A stretch of 64,000 bases of DNA from NCBI RefSeq assembly GCF_026745355.1, contig NC_079203.1, positions 42,270,492-42,334,491 of the forward strand. Reading direction: 5' to 3'. Source of the DNA: Beta vulgaris subsp. vulgaris. Lineage: Eukaryota > Streptophyta > Magnoliopsida > Caryophyllales > Amaranthaceae. Numbering within the stretch: position 1 is the stretch's first letter; every line of letters begins with the position of its first letter. Under the pieces are notes generated by a model, which saw nothing but the letters and a program-made list of their open reading frames with translations, made no database searches and was not told the origin of the DNA. Below, in pieces: positions 12,166-24,400 of the stretch. The position numbers and the translations under genes are program-made.

Positions 12166-12448
12166 TGTACAAAGAAGTATTTCAGAATGTTGGTTAAATA
12201 CTCTTATTATTAATGTTACTCAATACTTAATTTTTATTTTCATCCACTTTGTTGACATGTATTTTTTTTACCTCAGATTTTTATGATTTATATTGCATGC
12301 GAACTTTAAGTGCTTCAAAATATGTTGCAACAATATTTACAGATATTACATTTGATGTACGCAATTATCTCAAAAAATAAACTTCCCGTGCATTTTTGCA
12401 CGGGTTAAAAGCTAGTCATGTATATATAAGGCTAACAATAAAATAGTA

Positions 12449-12708
12449 CTCCCTCTGTATTTTCTTACCTTTCTCACTTAGAATCTTGATACTATTCACA
12501 ATTAGAGTGAATCTTTTAGATTTTTCTCAATATATAAGAAAAAAATATAGTCATGTGGGGTCTTATTTGATTCGTCTCAATGAGTACTTTATTAATATTC
12601 AATTATTATAATTTTTACTAATATGTAATGAAAGATAATTAATATAGAATAAGTGCATTGATAAACGTGCAAAGTCAAAGTAGGAAAGATAAAAAAATAC
12701 AAAGGAAG
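12449..12708. mobile_element. Stowaway-like MITE (260 bp)
   Basis: The left terminus 'ctccctctgtattttctta' is mirrored by 'aaaaaaatacaaaggaag' at the right end. TA lies on both sides. It sits 33 bp after the Helitron end. Confidence 0.75.
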
Positions 12709-13620
12709 TATCATGTAATTTTATCTTTTCAATACATATTGGGTGAATCGGGTTTACAATAATTTATTGTGCACCCAAACTGAATTCACACAAAAGATGT
12801 GTTCTCTTAGAAGAAAAAACCCCAACTATATCATAAGAAAATTGACTATGTTAGAAAATTGACTATATCATACAAAAACTGATTATATAAAAGGTGATTA
12901 TATCGAACGATAACTGACCATATCGAACGTTACTGACTATATCATAAGGTTTTCGGTGTGTAATAAGTTACTATAAACCTCAAGGGTGGTTTTTGGCCCA
13001 TGCAATCACGACGATCGAAGAGGGCCCTCATTTTTTTTTTTTATTGTTTGAAGAAAAGACAAAAGAAAAACATTTGGATTAATAGTAAAAGTGTAATGGA
13101 AGGAATAATGAGAACATGAAATTTATCAAAATTTTGCTGTTTAAACTATTAAAGATATTCACCATTATCTAGTTGTAAATAGTCTAAATACGAATCTTAT
13201 ACTTTTATCTTTTTGGAACGACAAATAAAGGGCCCAATTAAGTAAATTGTACAAGTTGGGGGACTCATTATTTTTACCCATATTTGCCCCACCTCTGATA
13301 AACTTGGTTCATTCAAGTCTTTTTTTTTTCCTTTAATTTTCAAGTGTTACATTTTTGGGTTTTTTTGCATCAAAAAATCTTAAACTAATAGGTATAGCCG
13401 TATAGTATAGTTATACAAGCAGTGTTCCAGCGACACCTTCGTTTATCTAAAAAACAGAGTTTCGTGTCCGAAACAACACTTTACTTGGATATTTTATTTT
13501 AAACTAAAAGTTTGAATTTTTTCTATAAAATAGTTGAATCGAATACTTGACTACCCGTATCTGAATAGACACTCAATCCGTGTCTGACTCAGACTAACTT
13601 AGGCCATAACTACAACAAGT
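12709..13620. other. Gene-free stretch upstream of the plastid membrane protein gene
   Basis: No ORF or named element was recognised. A cluster of short degenerate repeats built on 'gactatatca' and 'gattatat' lies near 12820-12960. The last few hundred bases probably hold the promoter of the next gene. Confidence 0.5.
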
Positions 13621-13728
13621 ATACAACACCCTGACCGGCTGACCGTGCCAATTCTACACTTCAGAACCTCTCAGCTTCCCTCACTCATAAGCAAATTCCG
13701 AGGCTCGAATTGCAGAAGCTCGTTCCAG
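13621..13728 (+). other. Probable 5' UTR exon of the plastid membrane protein gene
   Basis: A C-rich stretch ends 'cgttccag|gttcttg', a good donor. A matching acceptor 'gctcatcag' ends at 15619, just 13 bp before the ATG at 15633. This implies a 1.9-kb UTR intron. The transcription start is a guess. Confidence 0.5.
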
Positions 13729-15632
13729 GTTCTTGTTTTTTTCCTTAGATGAATCTACTTGTTTAGACGATTTTTGTTGCAAATTTTGGTGTGAAATTGC
13801 GATTTTTAAGATCTACTTCATGTGATTATTCATGCGATTGGTTTGTTATGCTGTTTTTATTGTTTGTTTCATGTATTCAACTTATTTTTTCCTTATCTCA
13901 TATATGTTATTTCATGTTTTAGGGATAATTTACATATAACAAACTTATGATTCTTCGAATTTCTGGTATAATTTCTTAATTCATGTTTGTTTGATGGAAC
14001 TAAGTGATAAGAAAAATTAATGTTACAATTTGTAGATGCGCATATTTTCATGCAATTGTTCACTTGCTGTTTATTTCATCAGATCAATTTTTCAAGTGTT
14101 GACGTTCGGGAATTCTTAATCCGTGGGGTGATGGGAGTAGACAATAGGTAATCAGAATTGAAAATTTAGTGGGAAGAAGGAGAACAAAATATTGTTGTGG
14201 AATTCAGAGTTTTGTAATTGTTTATGTTAATGAGGAGAGGGGAATCAATCCATGTACTAATTGTTTCTTGATGATGTTGCTCATTCTAGCCGGAATTGGA
14301 ATGTTGAGCATTGTGGTACTTCTGTACTGTGTTTCTCTAGTTCATAACCAATATCTCTCTACACTCCAATTGAATCAACCCTAGAATATTTTGATTGCAT
14401 CATCTCCTTTCCTCTCTCGTCAAGCTCGTGGAATTGGATAGTGTATACAATTCTGGATGATGATGATGTAATCCTTATCAAACTGAAAGATCTGCTCTCA
14501 GCTCAGCTGCTCTCGATCTACTCAGCTTCTTCATGCCACTACCGACACATCTCATTTGATTGAATGACGAATTGAATATAGTCAGTTTTGATGGAAATCA
14601 AAATCCAGTTCCGTTGATTCTTGTGACTTTGTCACTGTTATCCTCTTTTGAATTCTCTGAGTTTAGTGTTTGAATTATCAATTATGCATAATTTATTTAT
14701 CTACTCTTGAAATTACCAGTCATTTATTGAGCTGTGTTCTGGCTACTCCTTCCTTTGTCTTCTTTTAGTGGGTTTTGATAAATCTAACTTGAAAGTTAAG
14801 GAGATTCTACTCAATTTTGGTGGTTCCTTCAATAATTTATGCATTACTCAGGACCAAAAACATAATCCTTTCTCCTAGTCTTTTACTTGGTGACTTTTCT
14901 CGTTAAAGGGATCAATTTTGCTAGTATATTTTATAGATCGGGATGCAGGACTTGTTTAATCGGGTTTTTGTTTGTTGATTTGGAGTAGGTAGTTCAATTG
15001 TGTTTTTGCTACTTCTTTGTTATATGTTTGATTAGAACCTCACATTAGTAGTTAGTGCTTTAAGGAAACCTTGCTCTTAATGATAATTTCTTTGAGAAGT
15101 TCAGTTTTTTTGAGAAGGAATTAAGATGCCCCATAAAAATAATTTGAGGTCATGTCTCATGAAAATGTGTTTATCTCCTTGCAAAGAATTGATGGTTTAT
15201 GTGGCAGTGAGTGTCTCTAGGTTTTGAATTGTATCTCAGTTGACAGATTCACCAAACAAAATCATACAGCAAACAAATGATTGTCATAGCCAAAGGGTGT
15301 TATTATGTCAGGTTAGATTAAGAGACATTCAGGAACAAGCTCCGGCTTGATTGTATCCTTTGCTAGTGTTTTGAGAAAAGTAACTTTGAATTAGAATATA
15401 GGAACATTTGGATAATGGAACTAGATTGGATTTTTTTCTCTGTAAATTAAGAAATTGGTTCTTTCTACAAGACTCATTGTTTGTGTGAGAAATTTCTTAC
15501 ATTAGATTGGCTTCAGATTGTTACATAAGTTGGAATTTGCATTTGCTCATTTTATTATCTCTTTTTTTTCCAATTCTGTTGCTCAATCTGTCCACTGGAA
15601 ACTAATTTTTGCTCATCAGTTTTGGGTCTGAT

Positions 15633-16070
15633 ATGTTAGGCCTCGAAACTCTTTCAGACTTCAGAATACTTGCGAGTCCGCTTCCAATTCCAAGACGGTG
15701 TATGACCCACCAAATCCAGGCACAGCACCTAACTATTGGGAAGCAGTTTCAGAAACGTAGAAAATTCGTCGTCTGTGCTAAAGAGCAGAGGAACGGAGAT
15801 GAAAATGAGATAAGCAAAGAGCCAAACCCCAGCAACGGAAATGGTAGTGAGAATAAGGAGGCCCCATTCTTTAAGCTGAAATGGACAGAGCTTCTGCTTG
15901 ACCCAGACCCAGATAACGTGGTATCAGTGGGATTGACTGGTCTGCTTACATGGGCAAGCGTCCAAGTGGTGTGGCAGCTCTTGGCTGTCTCATTTGCTAT
16001 TGTGGTTGCTGCTCTTAAGTATTCTTTTGTGGCTGCTCTTCTTATATTTATTCTTGTTGCCCTTCTCTAA
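15633..16070 (+). CDS. Predicted plastid membrane protein of unknown function (145 aa)
   Basis: The start is the ATG at 15633, just after a splice acceptor ending at 15619. An upstream in-frame TTG lies in intron sequence. Residues 1-48 are rich in Ser, Arg, Pro and Gln and lack acidic residues near the end, like a chloroplast transit peptide; cleavage near 'VVCA' (46-49) is plausible. A polar Asn/Glu-rich linker (50-77) follows, then a conserved-looking segment 'KWTELLLDPDPDN' (83-95). Two hydrophobic stretches (about 97-126 and 130-145) end almost at the C-terminus. I do not recognise a named family; similar short plastid transmembrane proteins occur across plants. The frame is intact and codon use looks ordinary, so I take it as a real gene. 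Function is unknown. Confidence 0.75.
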   Translation: MLGLETLSDFRILASPLPIPRRCMTHQIQAQHLTIGKQFQKRRKFVVCAKEQRNGDENEISKEPNPSNGNGSENKEAPFFKLKWTELLLDPDPDNVVSVGLTGLLTWASVQVVWQLLAVSFAIVVAALKYSFVAALLIFILVALL

Positions 16071-16389
16071 TTATATCAGTTGTAATTGTGATTCGTTATC
16101 ATGTGAAATGTATATTTGTTGCTTGATGATAAGTACACATTCTTGAAATGTATATGCATGTGTTCTGGTGTATTAATGGATGCATTTTCGCCAGAACATC
16201 TCATGGTGCACTCAGGAGCTTTCGTCGCGCAATCCAAGGAAAGTCAATTTTTTCCCATCTCTGGGAAATACGGGGGATCAACTTCCCAGGCAAGGAGGAG
16301 GTGAGAGAATTGAGCTTTGGCTCATGGGAGTTTAAGACACCCCTTACCACACTCACCCGTTCCCACCTTCTCCAAGGGAAATCATATTA
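16071..16389 (+). other. 3' UTR and flank of the plastid membrane protein gene
   Basis: This is T-rich sequence after the stop codon. No clear poly(A) signal was singled out. From about 16180 there is a GC-richer block with two overlapping short ORFs that look spurious. Confidence 0.35.
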
Positions 16390-16596
16390 CTTCCTTCGTT
16401 TCAATTTAGTTGTTACAGTTTCTATTTAAAAAAGTTTCAATTTAGTTGTGACACTTCTATTTTTGGTAAAAATTTCTCTCTGTATTTCTCCTATCACATG
16501 GGACCTTTTTATTTTCTTTCTCTATCTCTCTTCTTTCCAAAATTATCTAAGAGTCCGTAATTTTAAATTGTCATAACTAAATTAAAATGAAGGAAG
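16390..16596. mobile_element. Stowaway-like MITE (207 bp)
   Basis: The ends 'cttccttcgtttcaatttag' and 'ctaaattaaaatgaaggaag' are inverted repeats with flanking TA. Confidence 0.75.
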
Positions 16597-16783
16597 TAGT
16601 ATATTCGATTATGTATATTTGGCTCATTAACTTTTTTTTTTTAGTGGGATGTAATTGACCGAAATTTTACACTGGTCAACTTGGCCTAGTTTAACAAGCA
16701 AGGCAAGGCCCATGTTTATTCACCAATCACCACTAAACATTGCGCTATCTAGGCCTTTTTATTAATAAAAGGTGTTAGAGTTA

Positions 16784-17391
16784 AATTTTTTTTTTTTTTA
16801 AAGAGAAATTTCATTAATTGAAGGCCAAACGGCATCTACAATAGGTATCAAAGTAAAACAAGATACAATTAAACAAGATTAAATCAAATTCGTCTTCGAA
16901 AAAACTACAATGAACCAGATCGAACAATACAGCACAACCCTCTTGTATTTGCTGAATCAAGCAGCTATTGATGAAGAAGTCTATCATTCTGATATAGTTT
17001 GGGAAGAACATTCTTGATCGAGTCAGGTTGACCGCATCCGAGATTCCAATACCTTCATGTTGCGTCTCGAACTTCAACCAATGAGAAAAATTTCTCACAC
17101 CTAAAAACAAAAGAACCATACTCACAACTCCCATAGGGGAGAAGGAGATTTCCAAAACAAAAACTAAAAACCCCACATCTCATAAAGAGAGACTAATTTA
17201 TTGAACAAAACAAGAAAATGAATTAAAAACTGGAAATAAAAGGGGAAAAGGGGCTTACCATGGATGAAAACATCCATGGCAGCCCCTAATTGATGAAGAA
17301 GGGGTAGGGGAGGCTAGGGTTTGAGAGAGAAAAAAAAAGAGGGAAGGCTAGGGTTTTTTTCGCATACTAATTAGTTTAGGGTTGGGTTTTC
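16784..17391 (-). mobile_element. Short non-LTR retroelement (608 bp) with poly(A) tail
   Basis: The 14-bp direct repeat AGGTGTTAGAGTTA (16770-16783 and 17392-17405) flanks the segment exactly. On the minus strand the 3' end reads 'aatgaaatttctcttt' followed by a run of A. This is typical of a LINE or LINE-mobilised element tail. A 120-residue minus-strand ORF (17176-16814) has no motif I recognise. The 5' part contains pyrimidine-rich 'aaccctagcc' blocks like plant LINE leaders. It is probably a non-autonomous derivative. Confidence 0.82.
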
Positions 17392-18156
17392 AGGTGTTAG
17401 AGTTAGATAGTTTACTCAGGACTTTGTAATTGGCGTCTTGCCAATTAGTTTTGCTAAGGTTAAATACTAAACTACTAATTACTCTGTAAATTTTTCGTTC
17501 TGTTTAAATTTAAACATTGAATAATTATAATTTTGTACCATTTGATTCACCTTCCTCGAGTTTGTTCATTTCAAATTTAATTTTCTTCAACTCATTAATT
17601 TTTCAAAATTTCTCTTAATTTTTCTGAATTTTATTTTAGCTCTTTCTTATTTTCTTAAACTTTTTTAAAGTCTCTTAAGTCATCTGAAATTAAGTAAAAT
17701 AGGTTGAAGAAAATAGACCTTTTAAAACCACATGTATAATATTCTTAAAAAAATTATATAATGTACTCAATCGATTATTCAATATCCCTTAAGATATCGG
17801 AGCTAATTGAATTACAAATACATTGTGAGCAACTTACTTAAAAAGTGTTTGATATAAGTAAGAACTCTAATAGTTTTGGATTATTATTACTAGAATTACA
17901 GTTATGACTAGTTTTAATGCGTGCATGACCTGATGGAGAATTCAAAATAATTAGATCAAAATAACCCAAAATTGTAAGCAAATTAAATGACTCATCACTT
18001 ATAAATAACTCGAACCAAACTCAACCTAATCAATTCGTTTATTATGCCACAATGACAATTAAGGGTTCGTTCGATATCACTATCAGTTTTCAGTTTTTTT
18101 GTTTTATGAATGAGTATACTAAATTTAAAAGTAGTCATATTTATACAGTTATACTA

Positions 18157-18268
18157 AGGCTATGTTCTTTAGAGCTAAATTAATAAAAATTCAATTCAGA
18201 CAAATTCAGTTCAATTCAGTTAGTTTCAAGTTCTGTTTAATTCGGTTCAATCCAAAAGAACGAAGCCT
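18157..18268. mobile_element. Small MITE-like inverted repeat (112 bp)
   Basis: The ends 'aggctatgttcttt' and 'aaagaacgaagcct' are imperfect inverted repeats. The interior holds 'attcagttcaattcagtta' repeats. The same end and interior pattern recurs around the large TTA array at 51537-52150. Confidence 0.6.
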
Positions 18269-18478
18269 AAATATCTAATTTAAAAATTGACAATCAAAAA
18301 TTGAAAACCAATTTTTTTTTTCTAATTTATATTTTTTTATAAAAAAAATTAAAAAAACTGAAAACAAAAGATAATAACGGACAAGCACTGAAAAACGATG
18401 GATTTTTCTCCCAAACTCATAGTAGTATTTTTTTCCCCTATTCTCTTCCAACTTCCAACGGTCCAACTTCTCTAAAGT

Positions 18479-21400
18479 ATGGTTGATCGTCTACGAGAAG
18501 GCTCGAAGTCGTCCGTTGAAGAGCAGCGAGATAATGCAGGAATCAACCAGCATAACCATTTTTACTGTAAGTTATTGAAAATGCCTTTATTTTGCTAATA
18601 TTTCCATAATTCCATTGCCGTAATTTTGTTTCTTAGTCTCTCTGTAATTAGAACTTAATAAGTTACAACATGTTCAATTGTTCATTATGCAAAAATCCAA
18701 TCTTGGTTTCTTGCTACGGAAGATGGGCATCTAATTGATTTAAGCCTTTTTTTATTACTTTACTGTAGTAGTTGACAAAGTAATAATACGCACAATCAAG
18801 ATTGAGATTTCTCATTAAACACAAGAGATAATATAGGTTACATGACAGAATGTTGTAGATGAGAAAATATTAGGTAGAAGGTTTGATTTGTTATTCAACG
18901 TGAATAATCTTTATGGGCATTCATAGGAGGCACATACAAAAAGATAAGAATGTTTCCTAAAAAATAGGAATACAAGTTAAGGAAAATAATCCTAACAAAT
19001 CAATCCTAAAATATCTCACACCCCCTTAAGTTGGAGCATGGGGAGCAAAAATGCCCAACTTGAACATAAGAAGATCGAATTGAGATTTGCCAAGCGTTTT
19101 GGTGAAAATGTCGGCGAGCGGAAGTAGGAACATAAGATTGAGCAATCAATCCATCCCATCCTTGATGGCATCCCGAACAAAATGACAATCAACTTCGATG
19201 TGCTTGGTGCGTTCATAAAACACCGGATTGTTAGCAATATGAAGAGCAGACTGACTGTCACAGAAAAGGGCAATAGCCTTAGAATGCTGAACACCCAGAT
19301 TCAACGAGAGCCCCTTGAGCCACTTAAGCTCACAAGTAATAGCCATCATCGATCTATACTCCGCCTCACCAGAAGACAAAGAAAGTGTGTTGTTTCTTAG
19401 TCTTCCAGGAAATAGGGGAGTAATCCAGGAGGACGAGCCAACCAGACAATGAGCGACGCGTAATAGGACACAAAGCCCAATCTGAGTCACACCAACCCTG
19501 AAGAGTAAGATCGCTATCGGCACAAAGAAGAATACCCTGCCAGGAGTACCCTTCAGATAGCAAACAACACGAACGGCTGCCTCCCAGTAAGCCGTATGAG
19601 GAGCCTGGAGAAACTAAGATAGGATGTGAACAGAATAGGCTAGATCAGGATGATTAACAACCTGATAGATAAGTCGACCAACAAGACGACGATAGCGCTC
19701 AGGGTCATCAAACAAGGGACCCTCATCATGTGCGAGACGGTGATTTTGCTCCATAGGAAAACCGCACGGCTTTGCACCCAACAAACCAACCTCAGAAATA
19801 ATATCAATAGTATATTTTCGTTGACAAAGAAAGAGCCCAGACGAGCTTCGGGCAACCTCAATGCCCAGAAAATATTTGAGAGCCCCCTAATCTTTCATTT
19901 TAAAACAATCACTAAGAGAAGCTTTGAACAGAGATAAGGCAGCGGAATCATTCCCAGAAATAATAAGATCATCAACATAAACCAACACATTGATCTGAAT
20001 GGAGCCACGGGTAAAGGTGAACAAAGAGTAATCATAGTAAAATTGCAAGAAACCATACCCTTTCAAAGCCGTGACCAATTTAGCAAACCAACACTTAGGA
20101 GCCTGTTTTAACCCATACAAAGATTTGCGCAATCGACAAACAAGATTAGGATTGATACGAGCAAAGACAGGAGGAAGCTTCATATAAACTTCCTCATTAG
20201 TTACATTATGTAAAAAAGCATTATAGACATCCATCTGATGAAGCTCCCAATTTTTAGAAGCAGCAATAGCAAGAAAAGCCCGAACGGTGGTCATCTTGGC
20301 CACTGGAGCTAATGTCTCATTATAATCAATGCCCGTGTGCTGATGATTTCCAAAGACAACCAAACGAGACTTGAGACGTTCAATACGCCCATCAGAATGA
20401 TATTTGATACGATAGACCCACTAGCTACCCAAAGCATGTTTACCCGAGGGAAGGGGCTCAAGAGTCCAAGTGCCATTGTCCTCAAGAGCTTGGATTTCCT
20501 TTTGCATGGAGGCCCGCCAACCGTCATGTTTCATAGCCTCTTTGAAAGAACGTGGTTCCTGTTAAAAAATAAGAGCTGCAAGAAACTTTCGATGATTCAC
20601 AGAATAATTGTCACAATTTATATAGTAAGTCAAGGGATAAGGAGTACCTTAATGATGAGAGGAAGTAGGAGAAGGAGAGGACGAACTTACACTTGGAGCA
20701 TTGATGGTATGGGTAATGTAGTCACGCAGGCGAGTGGAAGGAATTTTGTCGTGGAGCCCACGACCTAAGGCCGTAGGAGGAGAAGTTGGAGAAACCGGAT
20801 CAGAGGAGAAAGGGGTTTGGGCCGTGTCTGTAGGCGGACAGTGGGTAGCAGAAGAGAGAGGCCCAAGAGGTGTAGTGGTGACGTGACTAGGCGTGTGAGG
20901 AGAAGGAGCTGGGTTAGAAATAAGAGGGCCGGGTGGAGGGGCGGTATTAGTGGTGGGGGGAATTGGGCCAAACACGGAAGGAGGGTTTTGTTGGGGGGGG
21001 GGTGGGAATATTAGAAGGGAAGGTTTTGGATTGTGCCGAAGAGGAGGATTGTGTTTGAGTTTGGGCGGATTGTGTTGTTGGGGCAGAAGGGGTTTCGTGG
21101 GTCGATGTTTGTGGCTGGGCAGGAGTTTGAGTTTGGGCATTGGTTGGTGTTTGGGTAGAATGTGGTGTGTGGGTCGTTTTATGTGGTGGGCAGAATTTTG
21201 TGGAGCGACGTACTCGTCAAAATCATAGTGAACGTCAGAGTTTTCAGGAAACATTTCATGGGGAGCTATGTTAACATCTTCCGGAAATAGAAATGGAAAA
21301 GTAGCCTCAAAGAACTTAACATCTCTAGATACAAAGAATTCGAGAATGTCAAGATCATATAACTTCCACCCTTTTTGCCAAAAGGATAACCAAGAAAAAG

Positions 21401-24400
21401 ACATTTGCGGCTACGACTAGCAAATTTATCACCCTTTGTTTTTTGATTATGAGCGAAAGCAAGACAACCAAAGACACGAATAGCATCATATGGAGGAATT
21501 CGACCAAATAAGCATTCAAAAGGAGACTTGCCATTGAGTAGTAAAGATGGAGTGCGATTAATGAGATGAGCAGCAGCAAGAATTGATTCCCCCAAAAATG
21601 GATAGGTAAGTAAGCTTGGAAGCGTAAGGCACGGGCTACATTTAGATAGTGTTGATGTTTACGTTCTACCCTCCCATTTTGTTCTGGAGTACCCACACAA
21701 GAAGTTTGAAATAGAATACCAGTGACAGCAAAGTACTCAAGTAAACAATTGAACTCGGTTCCGTTATCACTTTTGACAAGTTTAATAGTTTGAGAAAATT
21801 GGCGATCAACCATAGCAACAAAGGACATAAAAAGAGCAAACACCTCCAATTTATCAATTAAGGTCCATACAGCCCTAGAATAGTCATCAACAATCGTTAA
21901 AAAATAACGAGCACTACTAGAGGAAACATGCCGTTATGGCCCCCATAAATCACAATGAATTTTCTCAAAAATACGAGAAGCACGAGTATCACTATAAGGA
22001 AACATGCGTTTGGAATGTTTAGAACGAAACAAATCTCACAATTAGGATCTAAACTACCCTTATGATTGTAGAGAGGATAGAGTAATTTTACGACTTTTTC
22101 AGATGGATGACCCATGCGGCAATGCCAGAGCTCTATAAAGCGAAGAGGCAGAAGGAATGGAGACATTGTGAATGGAATCAGTGCCGATAAAGTAGTATAA
22201 GCCGTCCTTCCTAATCCCCGTTCCAATCAGCGCCTTCATGGGGTCATGTATGACACACAACGAAGAGGTAAATTGGACATCACAATGTAAATCATCGCTA
22301 AGTTGCGACACATAAAGTAAATTGCAGTTCAAATTTGGAACAAAAAGAACATTCTTAAGAGTGATATGAGACGTTAAGCAAACCGAACCGCCATTGGGAA
22401 GGCCAACAGGACTATCAAAATGTTTTACATCAAATAACCATGAGTCATTACCAGTAACATGGTGAGTAGCGCCAGTATCTATAATCCACAAAGTATTATT
22501 AAACTTACCATTCAACCTGTTAGAAGACACAAGAGCATTACCAAATAGGCCTGCGAGAGCCTTCCACTGATCGGGGCTAAAGAGAAGGGAAGCAGAGGTG
22601 CTGCCCGGTGCTCTGGAGGCAGCGCTAGAGCTGCTGGAGGCAGCCACGACAGGACCGGCTGCGACGGCGTTGGCGCGAGCAGTGGGACGACCTCGACCAG
22701 TACCCTTATTGCTGTCTGGGTACCCGTGTAACTCATAACAGTGAGAGGCCCCATGTCCCTTCTTCTTATAGTGAGAGCAAGTGAGATGAGCCCAACAAGA
22801 GGAAGTTTCGTGGCCCGGCTTGTGACTCTGCCCACATATAGTCCGAGAGGACCCTCAGCCAGCACTAGGAGGGGCTCGAACAGAAAAACCGAGAGCTTCA
22901 GAGGCCTTGTCAAGGGGCGCGAATTGGGAGGATCGAACCCGTTCATCTTGAATGGCAAGATGATAGGCGCGATCAAGGGTAGGCAAGGGTTCCGAAGACA
23001 AAATGTTGGAGCGCAAAGTAGTATAAAATTCAGGATACAAGCCCATCAAAAACTCATTTAGATGTTTCACGGCGTTGATGATGAAGATCACCAGCAGTAC
23101 ACTTAGCACATCAAGAGCAAGTAATAAGAGGTTCAAGGAGAGAAAGCTTCTCCCATAAAGCATTCAATTGGCCAAAATATGTGGAAATAGACATGGTACA
23201 GGTTTGTTCACAACGGGCAATAGATGATTTTATTTGTTGTATGTGAGGTCCATTAACAATAGAAAAATGTTGACGAAGATGATCCCATAAACGTTTAGGA
23301 TCACGAAATTTAGTTAAGGTACTCTTTACATCAGGAGTAATAGTGTTTGTGATCCAGGAAACAAGCATGGCATGAATTGTAAGCCAATCACTGTCGGTGC
23401 AAGGAGGGATAGGCGCAGAGATGGTGCCATCAACAAAGCCGAATTTACGGCGCGCAATCAACGCTAACTGAATATCAGAAGCCCAATCCGCATAATTGTC
23501 ATGACGAAGCCGGGTAGGAGTAAGAAAGTCACAAGGCCGATCTTGGGGGCCTAGGAAAAACGGGGAAAAAGAATCAATTTTAGGCGGCGGTGGAGGCGGT
23601 GTATCCTCGCCAGCCATGTTGAAAAAAAAAAAATTTAGATATTAATGGTGCTTTGCATAACATGCTTTGATACCATGACAGAATCTTATAGATGACAAAA
23701 TATTAGGAAGAAGGTTTGATTTGTTATTCAACGTGAATAATTTACCTAAGCATTAATAGGGAGGCACATACAAAAAGATAGGAATACAAGTTAAGGAAAA
23801 AAATCCTAACAAATCAATCCTAAAATATCTCAACATTACAAGAGTCCTTGAAAGAGAGATAATTAAGAAGAATAATATATATTCTAAGAAGATAAGGAAG
23901 CATATAAGAAGAATATATCAAAGATGTCTAAAGTATCGTAACACCCCCTCAAGTTGGAGCCTGGGGAGCACAAATGCCCAACTTGAACATGAGGATCAAA
24001 CTGAGACTTGCCAAGAGCCTTATTGAAAATATCAGCCAACTGAGCGGTAGTAGGAACGTAGTAGGGAGCAATCAATTCATCCTTGATGGCATCACAAAAA
24101 AAATGACAATCAACCTCAATGTGCTTTGTATGCTCATGAAACACTAGATTTTGAGCAATATGAAGAGTAGATTGACGGTCACAGAAGAGAGAAATAGCGT
24201 TAGGATGGTGAACCCCAAGACTTAATAGTAAACCCTTGAGCCATTTAAGCTCGCAAGTGATAGCCATCATTGAACGATACTCGGCCTTGGCCGAAGATAA
24301 AGAAACCGTATGCTGTTTCTTGGTCTTCCATGAAATAGGGGAATGGCCTACGAAGACTGCCAATCAATCAAGGAGCGATGAGTAATAGGACAAGCTGTCC

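Larger units (their letters stand above)
8313..12415 (+). mobile_element. Helitron with degenerate helicase (4.1 kb)
   Basis: The 3' end shows the diagnostic hairpin (CCCGTGCA at 12385-12392 pairing with TGCACGGG at 12397-12404, loop TTTT), then TTAAAAG and CTAG (12412-12415) before host T. The 5' end is most likely 'tctatatata' at 8313, after host A. It carries a broken PIF1-type helicase and a nested Stowaway MITE. The Rep (rolling-circle initiator) part was not found, so it is probably an internally deleted, immobile copy. The 3' end is firm; the 5' end is less certain because it lies in a TA repeat. Confidence 0.8.
18843..23835 (-). mobile_element. Inner (younger) Copia retrotransposon nested in the left LTR of the outer one
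   Basis: LTRs are 18843-19020 and 23676-23835, both starting TGACAGAAT and ending in CA. A perfect 5-bp duplication TTACA (18838-18842 and 23836-23840) flanks it. The uninterrupted right LTR of the outer element shows the single TTACA at the matching point, in 'ataggttacaagagtcc'. The primer site 'tggtatcaaagcatg' (minus, from 23675) fits initiator Met tRNA. A polypurine tract ends at 19021. The 4,993-bp element has gag, zinc knuckle, protease, integrase, RT and RNase H in order, with several frameshifts and a stop near 22854. The left LTR is 18 bp longer than the right through a small insertion. Confidence 0.92.

Noticed and set aside
14169..14384. 71-codon ORF with a hydrophobic segment
   Set aside because: Lies in the inferred UTR intron of the plastid protein gene, does not begin with a good ATG and has no splice-supported context.
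20649..21404. Proline-rich 251-codon frame on the minus strand
   Set aside because: It is the low-complexity linker between Copia integrase and RT, not a separate gene.
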